This document shows positions 54,516 to 63,546 of a stretch of 64,000 bases of DNA, piece by piece. A program made the translations under genes and the position numbers. The notes beneath the pieces were generated by a model. That model had not been told where the DNA came from, did no database searches, and saw nothing but the letters and a program-made list of their open reading frames with translations. The stretch is from Pinibacter soli (GTDB lineage: Bacteria; Bacteroidota; Bacteroidia; Chitinophagales; Chitinophagaceae), in the NCBI RefSeq assembly GCF_029961145.1, contig NZ_JASBRG010000001.1:620001-684000 (forward strand), given 5' to 3'. How positions within the stretch are numbered: the first letter of the stretch is position 1; every line of letters starts with the position of its first letter.

Positions 54516-55493
54516 CTACTTATTCAACAGCTTCGCCGCGTCTTTCGCAAAATACGTTGCAATCAAATCTGCACCCGCTCTTTTGATAGACGTTAAGCTT
54601 TCCAAAATAGCTTTTTCTTCATTCAACCATCCGCGTTCTGCTGCTGCTTTTATCATTGCGTATTCACCGCTTACATGGTAGGCACTCACTGGAACGTCAA
54701 CTGTATTTTTGATTTCGCGAATGATATCAAGATAGGCCATTGCAGGCTTTATCATTACAATATCTGCGCCTTCTTCAATATCGATCAATGTTTCTCTGAT
54801 CGCTTCTTTTCTATTGGCGTAGTCCATTTGATATGTTTTCTTATCACCAAAACCCGGCGCACTATCCAGCGCATCGCGGAAAGGACCATAGAAGCAGGAA
54901 GCATATTTTGCACTGTAACTCATGATACCTGTTTTAGTGTAGTCATGATGCTCCAGAATTTTTCTGATAATGCCTATACGGCCATCCATCATATCACTTG
55001 GCGCTACAAAATCCGCGCCTGCCTGAGCATGACTAAGACTCATTTTTGCCAAAGCTTCAACGGTTGGGTCATTTACAATCTCACCATTTTCAACAATACC
55101 ATCGTGGCCGTAAATGGAATAAGGATCAAGCGCAACATCTGTCATTACGATCATTTCAGGAATGGCATTCTTGATCGCTTTGATCGTTCTTTGCATTAAA
55201 CCATCCGGGTTCCATGCTTCTTTACCGGTGTTATCTTTTAATTCATCCTTGCACTTGATAAATAACAACACGCTTTTGATGCCGAGGCTCCAAAGTTCTT
55301 TTACTTCTTTAATGGTAAGATCAATGCTTCTTCTGTAATAGTTTGGCATTGATGCTATTTCCACTTCTACTCCTTCTCCTTCATCTATAAAAAGTGGTGC
55401 AATAAAATCATTCGGCGTCAAAGTAGTTTCCGCTACTAAATTTCTAATCGATGCGTTTGTTCTTAAAATTCTATTTCTGCGGACTAAATACAT
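54516..55493 (-). CDS. hemB: Porphobilinogen synthase (delta-aminolevulinate dehydratase)
   Basis: A 325-residue enzyme that condenses two 5-aminolevulinates to porphobilinogen. The two active-site lysines are in MSYSAKYASCFYGPFRDA at about 193-210 and VMIKPAMAYLD at about 248-258. The metal loop reads VALDPYSIYGHDGIV: the zinc-binding cysteines of yeast/E. coli-type enzymes are replaced (DPY, GHDG), which marks the zinc-free, Mg-type active site. It lies upstream of YCII and hemL in the cluster. Length is typical. Confidence 0.95.
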   Translation of the reverse strand: MYLVRRNRILRTNASIRNLVAETTLTPNDFIAPLFIDEGEGVEVEIASMPNYYRRSIDLTIKEVKELWSLGIKSVLLFIKCKDELKDNTGKEAWNPDGLMQRTIKAIKNAIPEMIVMTDVALDPYSIYGHDGIVENGEIVNDPTVEALAKMSLSHAQAGADFVAPSDMMDGRIGIIRKILEHHDYTKTGIMSYSAKYASCFYGPFRDALDSAPGFGDKKTYQMDYANRKEAIRETLIDIEEGADIVMIKPAMAYLDIIREIKNTVDVPVSAYHVSGEYAMIKAAAERGWLNEEKAILESLTSIKRAGADLIATYFAKDAAKLLNK

Positions 55494-55610
55494 ATTGGTC
55501 TGATTTTGTTTTTGTTGCTCTTCGAGGCTTGTAGCCTCGAAGTTTTATTCTGTTGCCTCCGGCAACTTTATCGTCAAAGACGAAAGAATAATGCTGCAAG
55601 GCTATATCCC

Positions 55611-56558
55611 CTACACCCAATCCTTCGGATGCAAACAAACCTGCAACAATTTATCTTCTTCACTTCCTGCCACAGGTTGATAGTTGTATTCAAATCTCAC
55701 CGTGGGAGGAAGACTCATTAAAATGCTTTCTATGCGGCCATTTGTTTTAAGGCCAAAGATGGTACCTCTGTCATGCACGAGATTGAATTCTACATAACGG
55801 CCCCTTCTTATTTCCTGCCAATGTTTTTGCTCTGCGGTATATGGAATATCTTTTCTTTTTTCAACGATTGGAATGTACGCTTGTGTAAATGCATAACCGC
55901 AGGATTTTCCAAAGTTCACCCAAAAGGTTACATCCTTATTTCCCGAAGGCTTTTGATGATCGTAAAAGATGCCACCAATACCTCTTCTTTCATTATTGCG
56001 GTGATAATTCACGAAGTAATCATCACATTCTTTTTTGAAGTTCTTGTAAAAGTGCGTGTCATAATCGTCGCACACATCTTTGTATGTTTTGTGAAAATGT
56101 TTGGCGTCTTCTTCGAATAAATAATAGGGAGTGAGGTCTGTACCGCCGCCGAACCATCTGTCAATAACGTTGTCGTTTTTATCGTATAACTCAAACATTC
56201 TGTAATTACAATGAACGGTAGGCGCAAAAGGATTAACCGGATGAATAACTAAAGATAGACCACATGCAAACCATTTCTCTCCTTCGATTCTCAATTGCTT
56301 GCGCATTGTGTCTGTTACTTCTCCAAAAACCACGGAAGTGTTTACACCTCCTTTTTCAAATACATTACCATTGGCAATCACACGGGTTCTGCCACCGCCG
56401 CCTTCTGGTCTTTCCCATTTGTCTTCAACAAAAACAGCCTTGCCATCAACAACTTCCAACGCTTTGCAAATATGGTCCTGAAGCTGGTGGATGAAGCTGA
56501 TCCAGGTTTCCTTCACCTGATTTTCCGCAAGTTCTGTTACTGTTGTTGAAGTCGCCAT
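55611..56558 (-). CDS. hemF: Oxygen-dependent coproporphyrinogen III oxidase
   Basis: A 315-residue aerobic coproporphyrinogen oxidase that decarboxylates two propionates to give protoporphyrinogen IX. Visible motifs are WERPEGGGGRTRV at about 48-60, GLSLVIHPVNPFAPTVHCNYRMFE at about 100-124 with the conserved His, WFGGGTDLTPYYLFEEDAKHFH at about 134-155, and RGRYVEFNLVHDRGTIFGLKTNGRIESILMS near the C-terminus. It implies aerobic haem synthesis. It stands between hemE and hemB on the minus strand. Confidence 0.95.
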   Translation of the reverse strand: MATSTTVTELAENQVKETWISFIHQLQDHICKALEVVDGKAVFVEDKWERPEGGGGRTRVIANGNVFEKGGVNTSVVFGEVTDTMRKQLRIEGEKWFACGLSLVIHPVNPFAPTVHCNYRMFELYDKNDNVIDRWFGGGTDLTPYYLFEEDAKHFHKTYKDVCDDYDTHFYKNFKKECDDYFVNYHRNNERRGIGGIFYDHQKPSGNKDVTFWVNFGKSCGYAFTQAYIPIVEKRKDIPYTAEQKHWQEIRRGRYVEFNLVHDRGTIFGLKTNGRIESILMSLPPTVRFEYNYQPVAGSEEDKLLQVCLHPKDWV

Positions 56559-56654
56559 ATATGAGTTTTAGACAAAGCTGAAAATGATGTGCAAGATTAC
56601 GACTGATCTGCATCAGTTTCCAAATCGCTGACAAAAAAATGACGGAGGGGACTG

Positions 56655-56742
56655 AATAACTGAGTAACTGAATAACTGAGTGTTTGAAAGTCGGAAAGAC
56701 TTCCCGCATACGAACATTCAGTTATTCAGTTACTCAGTTATT
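56655..56742. repeat. 30-bp inverted repeat (one mismatch), ACTGAATA-type
   Basis: Arms at 56655-56684 and 56713-56742 are reverse complements with a single mismatch and a 28-nt spacer. The units are ACTGAGTA/ACTGAATA octamers, the same words as in the 39-bp element at 52624-52728. It lies between hemE and hemF, whose transcripts run on the minus strand, so a passing polymerase would make the full hairpin. Confidence 0.88.
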
Positions 56743-56779
56743 TGCCTAACAAAATGCAGCTATCAGGATAATGCACCTG

Positions 56780-57805
56780 CTACCACGTAAACGCCTTCAC
56801 AGCGTCCACAAATGCTCTTGCGTGATCAACCGGAACGTTTGGTAAAATGCCGTGACCAAGGTTGGCTATGTGGAGGCCCGGGCCAAAGCCTTTAAGCATT
56901 TCTTTTACTTCTTTCTGGATTACCGGAATAGGAGACATTAATTTTGCGGGATCAAAATTTCCCTGAAGGGTTATGTTGTTGCCGGCCATTTGTCTCGCAA
57001 GTTGTGGTGTAATGCACCAGTCAATACCAAGACCAAGAGCGCCTGTGGCAGCCATGCTTTCCAGCGAATGCCATGCACCTTTTGCGAAGATGATGGTAGG
57101 CACTTCGTCTTTCAATGCAGCCACAATCTGGCGAATATATTTAAGGGAGAAATTTTCAAAATCTGCAGGGCTCAGTAAGCCGCCCCAGCTGTCGAATATC
57201 TGTACAACATCTGCGCCTGCTTTCACTTGTCCTTTCAGGTAAGCGATGGTTGTATCGGTGATCATTTGCAACAATTGGTGTGCAAGTTCAGGCTGGGTAT
57301 AACAGAATATTTTTGCTTCGTCAAAAGTCTTGGAGCCTTTTCCTTGTACCATGTAGCAAAGCAAAGTCCATGGCGCTCCTGCAAAACCGATCAAAGGAAC
57401 GCGGCCATTCAATTGTTGTTTGATCAACTTGATCGCATCAAAAACATAACCCAACGTTTCTTCCACTTCAGGTACACGAACACGTTTAAGGTCGGCAGTG
57501 GTTTTAATTGGTTCGGGCAAATTAGGACCTTTACTTTCAATCAATTCCACTTCAAGCCCCATTGCCTGTGGCACCACAAGAATGTCGGAAAACAAAATAG
57601 CGGCATCAACGCCTACGATATCCACTGGCTGCAATGTTATTTCAGCGGCCAGTTCGGGAGTTTGGCAACGTTCGAAGAACCCATATTTTGCACGCAGTGC
57701 CATGTATTCAGGCAAATAGCGTCCGGCCTGGCGCATCATCCAAACTGGTGTTCTTTCTGTCTTTTCTCCGCGAAGTGTTCTAATGATCAGGTCGTTTTGT
57801 AACAT
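56780..57805 (-). CDS. hemE: Uroporphyrinogen decarboxylase
   Basis: A 341-residue enzyme that removes four carboxyl groups from uroporphyrinogen III. The N-terminal [17 protein letters not shown] at about 18-34 is the family signature; [19 protein letters not shown] at about 143-160, the catalytic-Asp region [11 protein letters not shown] at about 68-78, and [11 protein letters not shown] followed by HILGHGI-like [10 protein letters not shown] near the C-terminus confirm it. It lies downstream of hemC with 84 nt of AT-rich tandem TAATTAA words between. Confidence 0.95.
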   Translation of the reverse strand: MLQNDLIIRTLRGEKTERTPVWMMRQAGRYLPEYMALRAKYGFFERCQTPELAAEITLQPVDIVGVDAAILFSDILVVPQAMGLEVELIESKGPNLPEPIKTTADLKRVRVPEVEETLGYVFDAIKLIKQQLNGRVPLIGFAGAPWTLLCYMVQGKGSKTFDEAKIFCYTQPELAHQLLQMITDTTIAYLKGQVKAGADVVQIFDSWGGLLSPADFENFSLKYIRQIVAALKDEVPTIIFAKGAWHSLESMAATGALGLGIDWCITPQLARQMAGNNITLQGNFDPAKLMSPIPVIQKEVKEMLKGFGPGLHIANLGHGILPNVPVDHARAFVDAVKAFTW

Positions 57806-57850
57806 TACCGTTTAGTAATTAATAATTAATAATGAATAATTAATAGGGTG
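57806..57850. repeat. AT-rich TAATTAA tandem words between hemC and hemE
   Basis: About six overlapping AATTAATAAT words (57814-57845) separate hemC from hemE. Simple-sequence character like the other intergenic tandem words of this region, but without a clear inverted partner. Confidence 0.4.
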
Positions 57851-57889
57851 AGTTTCTAATGCTAATTCAAACATGCGTGCTATTGACAA

Positions 57890-58810
57890 CTAGTTCACTT
57901 TCATTTTTGCAACGATGTCTGCTGCTCCGTTTTTCAAAATCTCTTCGGCAGCAGTTACGCCAAGGTCGGCAGCACTATCAACAGTTGCTTGCTTTTCCAC
58001 TTCTACTTTGGCGCTTCCGTCAGTGGCAACGATATTTCCTTTGAAAACAACTTTGCCGTTTTCAATTTGCGCCAATGCACTGATTGGAGTGGAACATCCA
58101 CCCATTAAAGTTTTCAGGAAATCTCTTTCAATCTTCACACACAGTGCGGCGTCTTCGTCATTAAAATTTCTGCAAGCCTCCCATGATTCTTTGTCATTGT
58201 TGCGACAAACTACCATGATGGCACCTTGTGCAGGTGCTGGAAGCATCCAGTCGAGTTCAAATGAATTTTCCGGGCGAAGATTGATTCTTTCCAAACCTGC
58301 CGCTGCAAAAATAGCGCCGGTCCAGTTGCTGTCGGCCACTTTTTGCAAACGCGTATTTACGTTTCCGCGAAGGTTTTCAATTGTATGAGTTGGATAACGA
58401 TGCAGCCACTGCGCTTTTCTGCGAATGCTGCTCGTTGCGATGAGTATTTGTGATTGTGGATCGGAAATTTTTGTATCAAAATCTCCTTTGTGCACCAGCA
58501 GATCTTTGTAAGAGGCTCGTTTTAAAACGGCCGATTGCACAATGCCTTCAGGCAATTGCGTAGGCACATCCTTCATGGAGTGAACCGCTATGTCTATCTT
58601 CTTGCCGAGTAATGCAATGTCGAGGCTTCTTGTAAAAACGCCCTGAACACCCATTGCGTACAGTGGAGTTTGAAGATCAATATCGCCTTCACTTTTTATG
58701 TAAACCAGTTCTGCGGTGTAACCGTTTTGCTGTAGTAATTGCTGCACTTGTGTAGCCTGCCAAACTGCTAACTGACTTTCCCTTGTTCCGATTCGTAATG
58801 TTCTCTGCAT
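57890..58810 (-). CDS. hemC: Hydroxymethylbilane synthase (porphobilinogen deaminase)
   Basis: A 306-residue enzyme that polymerises four porphobilinogens to hydroxymethylbilane. The dipyrromethane-cofactor cysteine lies in TLMGGCSTPISALA at about 235-248; the N-terminal RIGTRESQLAVWQA, HSMKDVPTQLPEG at about 76-88 and RRKAQWLHRYP are family signatures. It starts 6 nt after the hemA stop, so both are probably on one transcript. hemD, usually next to it, is missing here. Confidence 0.95.
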   Translation of the reverse strand: MQRTLRIGTRESQLAVWQATQVQQLLQQNGYTAELVYIKSEGDIDLQTPLYAMGVQGVFTRSLDIALLGKKIDIAVHSMKDVPTQLPEGIVQSAVLKRASYKDLLVHKGDFDTKISDPQSQILIATSSIRRKAQWLHRYPTHTIENLRGNVNTRLQKVADSNWTGAIFAAAGLERINLRPENSFELDWMLPAPAQGAIMVVCRNNDKESWEACRNFNDEDAALCVKIERDFLKTLMGGCSTPISALAQIENGKVVFKGNIVATDGSAKVEVEKQATVDSAADLGVTAAEEILKNGAADIVAKMKVN

Positions 58811-58816
58811 GATATT

Positions 58817-60055
58817 TTAGTTAGCCTTGCTGTATTCCATATAATCGTTAAGTGCTTCGAGGTACTGACAACCGTATTGATTTTGCTGGCGCATTTTCAA
58901 AGCCATTCCGTTGATAACTTTTTGAATTCTATCATCCTCTGTTTCCGCCGGGATGTAGCCATGTGCCGCCTGCAGATAAAGATTGCATGAATGAATGGAT
59001 TTCAATCTTGTTTTCAAAGATTTCAGGAAAGGAACATGTTTTCTCAACGCATACCATTCCATAAGCTCTTCAATGTGTTCTGCGATGATCGTTTTCGCTC
59101 TTGGCACTTCCGCTTCTCTTTTTTGAAGGGTTTCATCTTTCAGTTTCGAAAGTTCATCAACATTCACCAGTTGAACGTTTTCTAATTCAGCAGCGGTTGC
59201 TTCAACATTGTAAGGGATAGAAAGATCGATGATCAGTTTATCACCTGTATTTTCAAGATGTGACTTTAAGATAGTTGGCTTAGGGGAATTGGTTGCTACC
59301 AAAATAATTTCAGCCGCCTCAATATTTTCTTTCAACTCAGTTAAAGGTGCAGAAGTTAATCCCAATTCTTTTGCAAGTATATCAGCTTTTTCCTGTGTTC
59401 TGTTGATCAGTGTAATGTCCTGTGTATCCAGATAATCGATCAGGTTTTTGCAGGTGTTTCTGCCTATTTTGCCTGTACCAAGCAACAATATCTTTTTACC
59501 AAGAATTGATTGATAAAATTCCTTGATGTATTGGATAGCGGCGAATGATACGGAAACAGTACCGCCGCTTATTTGTGTTTGATTCTTGATGCATTTGGAA
59601 GCCTGCAACGCTGAGTTTACCACTCTTTCCAGGAAAGAGCCGATAAAACCTTTCTCGCGGGCATGTTTCACCGCATTTTTCAGCTGACCAACAATTTCGT
59701 AGTCGCCTAAAATTTGCGAATCCAGACCGGCAGCTACACTGTAAACGTGCTCAACAGCTTCCTGACCATTTTTAATGTAAGCAAGATCTTTAAAAGTACT
59801 GATGTCTCCAGCGGTAACGGTACACAACAGAGCGATCATCTGATCGGCACATCCAGCAAAACCATACATTTCAGTTCTGTTGCAAGTGGAAAGAACAAAT
59901 AACTCGTCTAGTGCAAAATCGCCTGCCTTTGTAAGGATTTCGGAGTATTGATCGGCATTAACTGCAAAATTGCCACGAATCGCCGCATCTGTTTTGCGGT
60001 AATTGATGCCAATTACATAAAAATCCGATATACTTTTGGTGCTTTGTGCCTGCAT
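58817..60055 (-). CDS. hemA: Glutamyl-tRNA reductase
   Basis: A 412-residue NADPH-dependent reductase that starts the C5 pathway from glutamyl-tRNA. The catalytic Cys is in LSTCNRTEMYGF at about 55-66; the N-terminal FYVIGINYRKTDA, DSQILGDYEIVGQLKNA at about 110-126 and the nucleotide-binding LLLGTGKIGRNTCKNL at about 192-207 match the family. It is the first gene of the minus-strand hem cluster. A TAATTTTG box lies 33 nt upstream of the ATG. Confidence 0.95.
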   Translation of the reverse strand: MQAQSTKSISDFYVIGINYRKTDAAIRGNFAVNADQYSEILTKAGDFALDELFVLSTCNRTEMYGFAGCADQMIALLCTVTAGDISTFKDLAYIKNGQEAVEHVYSVAAGLDSQILGDYEIVGQLKNAVKHAREKGFIGSFLERVVNSALQASKCIKNQTQISGGTVSVSFAAIQYIKEFYQSILGKKILLLGTGKIGRNTCKNLIDYLDTQDITLINRTQEKADILAKELGLTSAPLTELKENIEAAEIILVATNSPKPTILKSHLENTGDKLIIDLSIPYNVEATAAELENVQLVNVDELSKLKDETLQKREAEVPRAKTIIAEHIEELMEWYALRKHVPFLKSLKTRLKSIHSCNLYLQAAHGYIPAETEDDRIQKVINGMALKMRQQNQYGCQYLEALNDYMEYSKAN

Positions 60056-60088
60056 GGGAACAGTTTATTCTTTAGAGGAACGTTAGGA

Positions 60089-60096
60089 CAAAATTA
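60089..60096 (-). promoter_or_regulatory. Candidate -7 box of the hem cluster (TAATTTTG)
   Basis: TAATTTTG on the minus strand matches TAnnTTTG, 33 nt upstream of the hemA ATG. Position and identity with the hemH box on the other side of the spacer are suggestive, but no good -33 element is seen. Confidence 0.4.
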
Positions 60097-60291
60097 ACAG
60101 CGGGTGCCCGAAATGCAGAATTATCGTGTCATTGAAGTGTCATTTTAAAAGATGATTTTAATCAGAATGCAGCCTGCGTGTACTAATTGAAGTTTTCCGT
60201 GTATGAATTGCTCGTCATATTTTTAAAGTTCCTAATACCTAATTTGCGAAATAATATTTCTACAATTGTTAGGTAACTGAAAAAGCGATTC

Positions 60292-60299
60292 TAATTTTG
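60292..60299 (+). promoter_or_regulatory. Candidate -7 box of hemH (TAATTTTG)
   Basis: TAATTTTG, identical to the hemA box, with TTG at 60266-60268 about 23 nt upstream as a weak -33 candidate. Only 6 nt separate it from the hemH ATG (60306), so the transcript would have almost no leader. Confidence 0.4.
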
Positions 60300-60305
60300 C
60301 AATCT

Positions 60306-61328
60306 ATGAATGCAACAACTAAACGCGGCATTGTTCTAATGAATTTGGGTTCTCCGGACTCTACTGAGGTTAAAGATGTAAAGAAATACCTGAACGAATT
60401 TTTGATGGATGAAAGAGTGATCGACAGTCCTTACCTGTTAAGGCTACTACTGGTGCGTGGAATGATCGTTCCTTTCAGGGCCGCAAAATCTGCTCATGCT
60501 TATCAAACAGTTTGGACAAAAGAAGGTTCACCGCTGATCGTAATCAGCAAACATTTGCAGGAAGCTTTGCAGGAGCAAGTGGACGAACCTGTTGAAATTG
60601 CAATGCGCTATGGCAATCCTTCTCCTAAAACTGCGTTTGATAGTTTGCTTAAACAAATGCCAGACATTGAAGAAGTAGTGGCAGTGCCTTTGTACCCGCA
60701 TTATGCTATGAGCAGTTATGAAACAGCTGTTGAGTATGCAAAGGAGGTTCACGCAAAACATAAATATCCTTTCAAGCTTACTATCATTCCTCCTTACTAT
60801 AACAACGAAGATTATATCAATGCACTTGCAGAAAGCATGAAGCCTTTCCTGCAACAAGAATATGATCACGTTTTGTTCAGCTATCACGGCGTGCCGGAAA
60901 GACACATTTTAAAAGGTGACATCACAGGTCAACACTGCCTTAAAGTGGCAGATTGCTGCAATGTAGATTCTCCTGCACACACACAATGTTACAGACATCA
61001 GTGTACGCGAACTACGCAGTTGGTGGCGGAAAAATTAGGTTTGCCAAAAGATAAATTCAGTCTTTCTTTTCAATCGAGACTGGGTAGAAGCGAATGGCTA
61101 AAACCTTACACTGCAGTGCGCTTGGCTGAGTTGCCAAAAGAGGGCATTAAAAAAATTCTGGTTCTTTGCCCGGCCTTTGTAAGTGACTGTCTTGAAACAT
61201 TGGAAGAGATTGCTATGGGTGGTAAAGAAATCTTCATGGAAGCAGGCGGCGAGTCCTTTACGATGATTCCTTGTTTGAATGTAAATCCTTTGTGGGTAAA
61301 GGCGCTGGCAAAGTGGGTGGAGGCATAG
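60306..61328 (+). CDS. hemH: Ferrochelatase
   Basis: A 340-residue ferrochelatase that inserts iron into protoporphyrin IX. GIVLMNLGSPDSTEVKDVKKYL at the N-terminus, the catalytic-His segment LFSYHGVPERH at about 190-200, and SFQSRLGRSEWLKPYT at about 249-264 are family signatures; VLCPAFVSDCLETLEEIAMGGKE near the C-terminus has the conserved metal-site Glu. A Cys-rich insert follows the His motif (CLKVADCC, CYRHQC). It is divergent from hemA and completes the pathway with hemJ. ATG 60306 fits better than TTG 60297. Confidence 0.94.
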   Translation: MNATTKRGIVLMNLGSPDSTEVKDVKKYLNEFLMDERVIDSPYLLRLLLVRGMIVPFRAAKSAHAYQTVWTKEGSPLIVISKHLQEALQEQVDEPVEIAMRYGNPSPKTAFDSLLKQMPDIEEVVAVPLYPHYAMSSYETAVEYAKEVHAKHKYPFKLTIIPPYYNNEDYINALAESMKPFLQQEYDHVLFSYHGVPERHILKGDITGQHCLKVADCCNVDSPAHTQCYRHQCTRTTQLVAEKLGLPKDKFSLSFQSRLGRSEWLKPYTAVRLAELPKEGIKKILVLCPAFVSDCLETLEEIAMGGKEIFMEAGGESFTMIPCLNVNPLWVKALAKWVEA

Positions 61329-61390
61329 AGGGAAATGCGTAAGGTGCAACGGTTCAGTCAGTTTTATTGTCAGCAAATAAAAGTGATGAT

Positions 61391-62041
61391 ATGAAAAAAA
61401 CAGTTTTCTATTGTCTAATATTTTTCTTTTTATTTTCATGCAAAAAGAATGATGACAAAACGGGTACGGCAACCGCTCTAAATACCTTTGAATTAAAAGC
61501 TGGAGATTGTAAGGAATTACTTGATAGGACTTCTGTTTGTTTTGACTCAGTATTAAATGACTCAAGGTGTCCAATTGGTGCGACTTGTTTTTGGGCAGGA
61601 AACGCAGTTGTTAAACTTGGTATTACAAAAGATCAGACAAAACACGTAATAAAGCTAAATACTCTTTCAAGTTTTCAGACAGACACTACAATTGATAATT
61701 TATATATTTCACTAGTAGAGTTAACTCCGTATCCAAATATACAGACAAATTCACGGGACAGTGGTAAAGTAAAATTGACTATTGCAGATCTTGATAAATT
61801 AAAGAGCAATGCAAAAGTACTGGGGCCTAGTACGGATAAATGTCAATGCTGTTGGGGATGGACAATTAAAATTGGCAATGATACAATAATGTCTTCTGAT
61901 AATATTATTGGTCAGAAAATTGGATATAACAATAGTACTCCAATTGCTGTTTATATTGAGTTAGGGGAAATTGAAACAACTTGTTCAAATAATGGAAACC
62001 GGAATCATTATAAGATTAACCAGATTATAAAAACAAGATAA
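61391..62041 (+). CDS. Cysteine-containing putative lipoprotein
   Basis: A 216-residue predicted lipoprotein of unrecognised family: FFFLFSC lipobox (Cys17) after a short hydrophobic signal. The mature part has paired cysteines (GDCKELL, SVCFDS, RCPIGATCFW, CQCCWGW, ETTCS), probably disulfide-bonded outside the cytoplasm, and many beta-strand-like segments. The region SVCFDSVLNDSRCPIGATCFWAG-type spacing recalls small extracytoplasmic beta-sandwich proteins. It stands alone after hemH. Start ATG 61391 is given by the signal peptide. Confidence 0.7.
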   Translation: MKKTVFYCLIFFFLFSCKKNDDKTGTATALNTFELKAGDCKELLDRTSVCFDSVLNDSRCPIGATCFWAGNAVVKLGITKDQTKHVIKLNTLSSFQTDTTIDNLYISLVELTPYPNIQTNSRDSGKVKLTIADLDKLKSNAKVLGPSTDKCQCCWGWTIKIGNDTIMSSDNIIGQKIGYNNSTPIAVYIELGEIETTCSNNGNRNHYKINQIIKTR

Positions 62042-62356
62042 CACAAGCTTACAACATTGTATTTACACTATGACGAAATTGAAAACTGGACTCAGAATAT
62101 CTTGTTCATTATAAAACGTACAAATACCTAATTTCTCCGGTGCTTCATAAGCATTAATACCTTTTCAAAATATTTTTCGATTTAATTCCAATCGCTCCAA
62201 AGCCACTACAACTACACATTGGCGTTATCTTAACAACTTGAACGCAGCACTAATTATTTTCCGGTGGTCATAGATTCTCATCATACCATTCATAAACTTT
62301 TGTTCATGGGATGGGTGATGAAAATTATTTTCGCAAACTTTTAAAAAATAAATTCT
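62042..62356. other. 315-bp gene-free spacer
   Basis: AT-rich, no ORF of note. A TATTTTCG at about 62326 resembles TAnnTTTG with one mismatch and has TTTTG about 22 nt upstream, a possible weak promoter for the outer-membrane protein gene. Confidence 0.5.
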
Positions 62357-63016
62357 ATGACAAAAATTCTATGCTGTTGCCTCGCAATTATTCTCGCTAT
62401 TTCCGCAAATGCACAAATTAACAAAGGTGCTTTTCTACTGGGTGGGGATGTCGGATTTGGAGACTCAAAAAACAGTTCCAGCTATTCAAACAACGCGTAC
62501 ACTGGGGGAGGTTTCTCTGTATCCCTTGGAAAAGCAATTAACGAAAACAAAGTCATCGGATTTACTCTTGGATTTAATTCTTCAAAGCAAAATTCAGAAG
62601 GTACAGTAGCCAACTTTGATACCAGCAGTGTAAAAAGTAACACATACAATGTCGGTTTCTTTTATAGAGATTATAAAAAACTGGCGAAAGACTTTTATTT
62701 CTTTACTCAGGCAAATGCCGGCTATTTTTATTCCACCCAGAAATACGATTACACTGTTAATAAATTAAATACCAATAAACAGGTGCAGAATGGCGGCAAC
62801 GTTTCCATTGCGCCAGGTATTGCCTATAAGCTTTTCAAAAAAATGTATTTGGAGTTGTCCCTGAATAATCTGGTATATGCGAACTACACAGCTACAAATA
62901 CAACGTATGAAGAAACAGACAAAAAACTGAAAGGTCACAACTTTTCTATTGGAACATCGTTTACCAACAACGGCTTTCTGAGTAACATCGGTATGGGCTT
63001 CCGTTTTATTCTTTAA
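62357..63016 (+). CDS. Outer-membrane beta-barrel protein
   Basis: A 219-residue protein with a cleavable signal (ILCCCLAIILAISANAQ) followed by alternating beta-strand segments rich in Gly, Ser, Asn and aromatic residues (FLLGGDVGFGDSKNSS, YTGGGFSVSLGKA, YNVGFFYRDYKK, FFTQANAGYFYST) and ending in a C-terminal strand with a terminal hydrophobic residue pattern (GMGFRFIL). This matches small eight-to-ten-stranded outer-membrane proteins of the OmpW/opacity-like group. Function unknown. It converges on rpiB with a strong hairpin between. Confidence 0.8.
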   Translation: MTKILCCCLAIILAISANAQINKGAFLLGGDVGFGDSKNSSSYSNNAYTGGGFSVSLGKAINENKVIGFTLGFNSSKQNSEGTVANFDTSSVKSNTYNVGFFYRDYKKLAKDFYFFTQANAGYFYSTQKYDYTVNKLNTNKQVQNGGNVSIAPGIAYKLFKKMYLELSLNNLVYANYTATNTTYEETDKKLKGHNFSIGTSFTNNGFLSNIGMGFRFIL

Positions 63017-63044
63017 TTTTTACGCATAAAATATAGACACAAAA

Positions 63045-63077
63045 AAGCCTGATAGACTTCAAAATCTATCAGGCCTT
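63045..63077. terminator. Bidirectional terminator between the beta-barrel gene and rpiB
   Basis: GCCTGATAGA (63047-63056) pairs with TCTATCAGGC (63065-63074) around an 8-nt loop. On the minus strand the stem is followed by TTTTTTG, so it best serves rpiB; the plus-strand side has only a weak T-run. Confidence 0.8.
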
Positions 63078-63096
63078 CTATTTATCTCGAATCTAT

Positions 63097-63546
63097 TTAA
63101 GCACACGCAATTTTTCCCACCCGGTTAGCATGTCTGCCGCCTTCAAATTCAGTATTAATAAATGTTTCGATCATTTCTTTTGCCTGATCAAGTGATACAA
63201 ATCTTGCAGGAATGCAAATCATGTTCGCATTGTTGTGTTTGCGCACCAGGCTTGCCACTTCATTTTCCCAACATAGTCCCGCACGAATGTTTTGATGTTT
63301 GTTAGCAGTGATCGCAACACCGTTTGCGCTGCCACATAGCAAAATGCCAAAGGCAGTTTCGCCGTTCTCTACGCTGCTCGCAGTAGGATGTGCGAAGTCA
63401 GGATAGTCGACAGAATCCAGAGAATCTGTACCGAAATTTTTAACGGAATATCCTTTTTCTTCCAGCCACTTTACAAGCGCTGCTTTGTATTCATAACCGG
63501 CATGGTCGCAGCCGATTGCTATTGGAAGTGATAAATTAAATGACAT
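63097..63546 (-). CDS. rpiB: Ribose-5-phosphate isomerase B
   Basis: A 149-residue RpiB/LacAB-family isomerase interconverting ribose-5-phosphate and ribulose-5-phosphate. GCDHAGYEYKAALVKWL at about 12-28 holds the Asp-His pair; GILLCGSANGVAITANKH at about 66-83 is the phosphate loop with the catalytic Cys; GLCWENEVASLVRKHNNANMICIPARF is also typical. ATG 63546 is used; the TTG at 63552 is not needed. It is downstream of tatC on the same strand. Confidence 0.93.
   Translation of the reverse strand: MSFNLSLPIAIGCDHAGYEYKAALVKWLEEKGYSVKNFGTDSLDSVDYPDFAHPTASSVENGETAFGILLCGSANGVAITANKHQNIRAGLCWENEVASLVRKHNNANMICIPARFVSLDQAKEMIETFINTEFEGGRHANRVGKIACA

Noticed and set aside
54675-55199. 174-residue plus-strand frame within hemB
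   Set aside because: Antisense to a gene with clear active-site motifs; rich in Cys, His and Ile as expected from a shadow frame.
57227-57802. 191-residue plus-strand frame within hemE
   Set aside because: Antisense shadow of hemE; no family match is visible.
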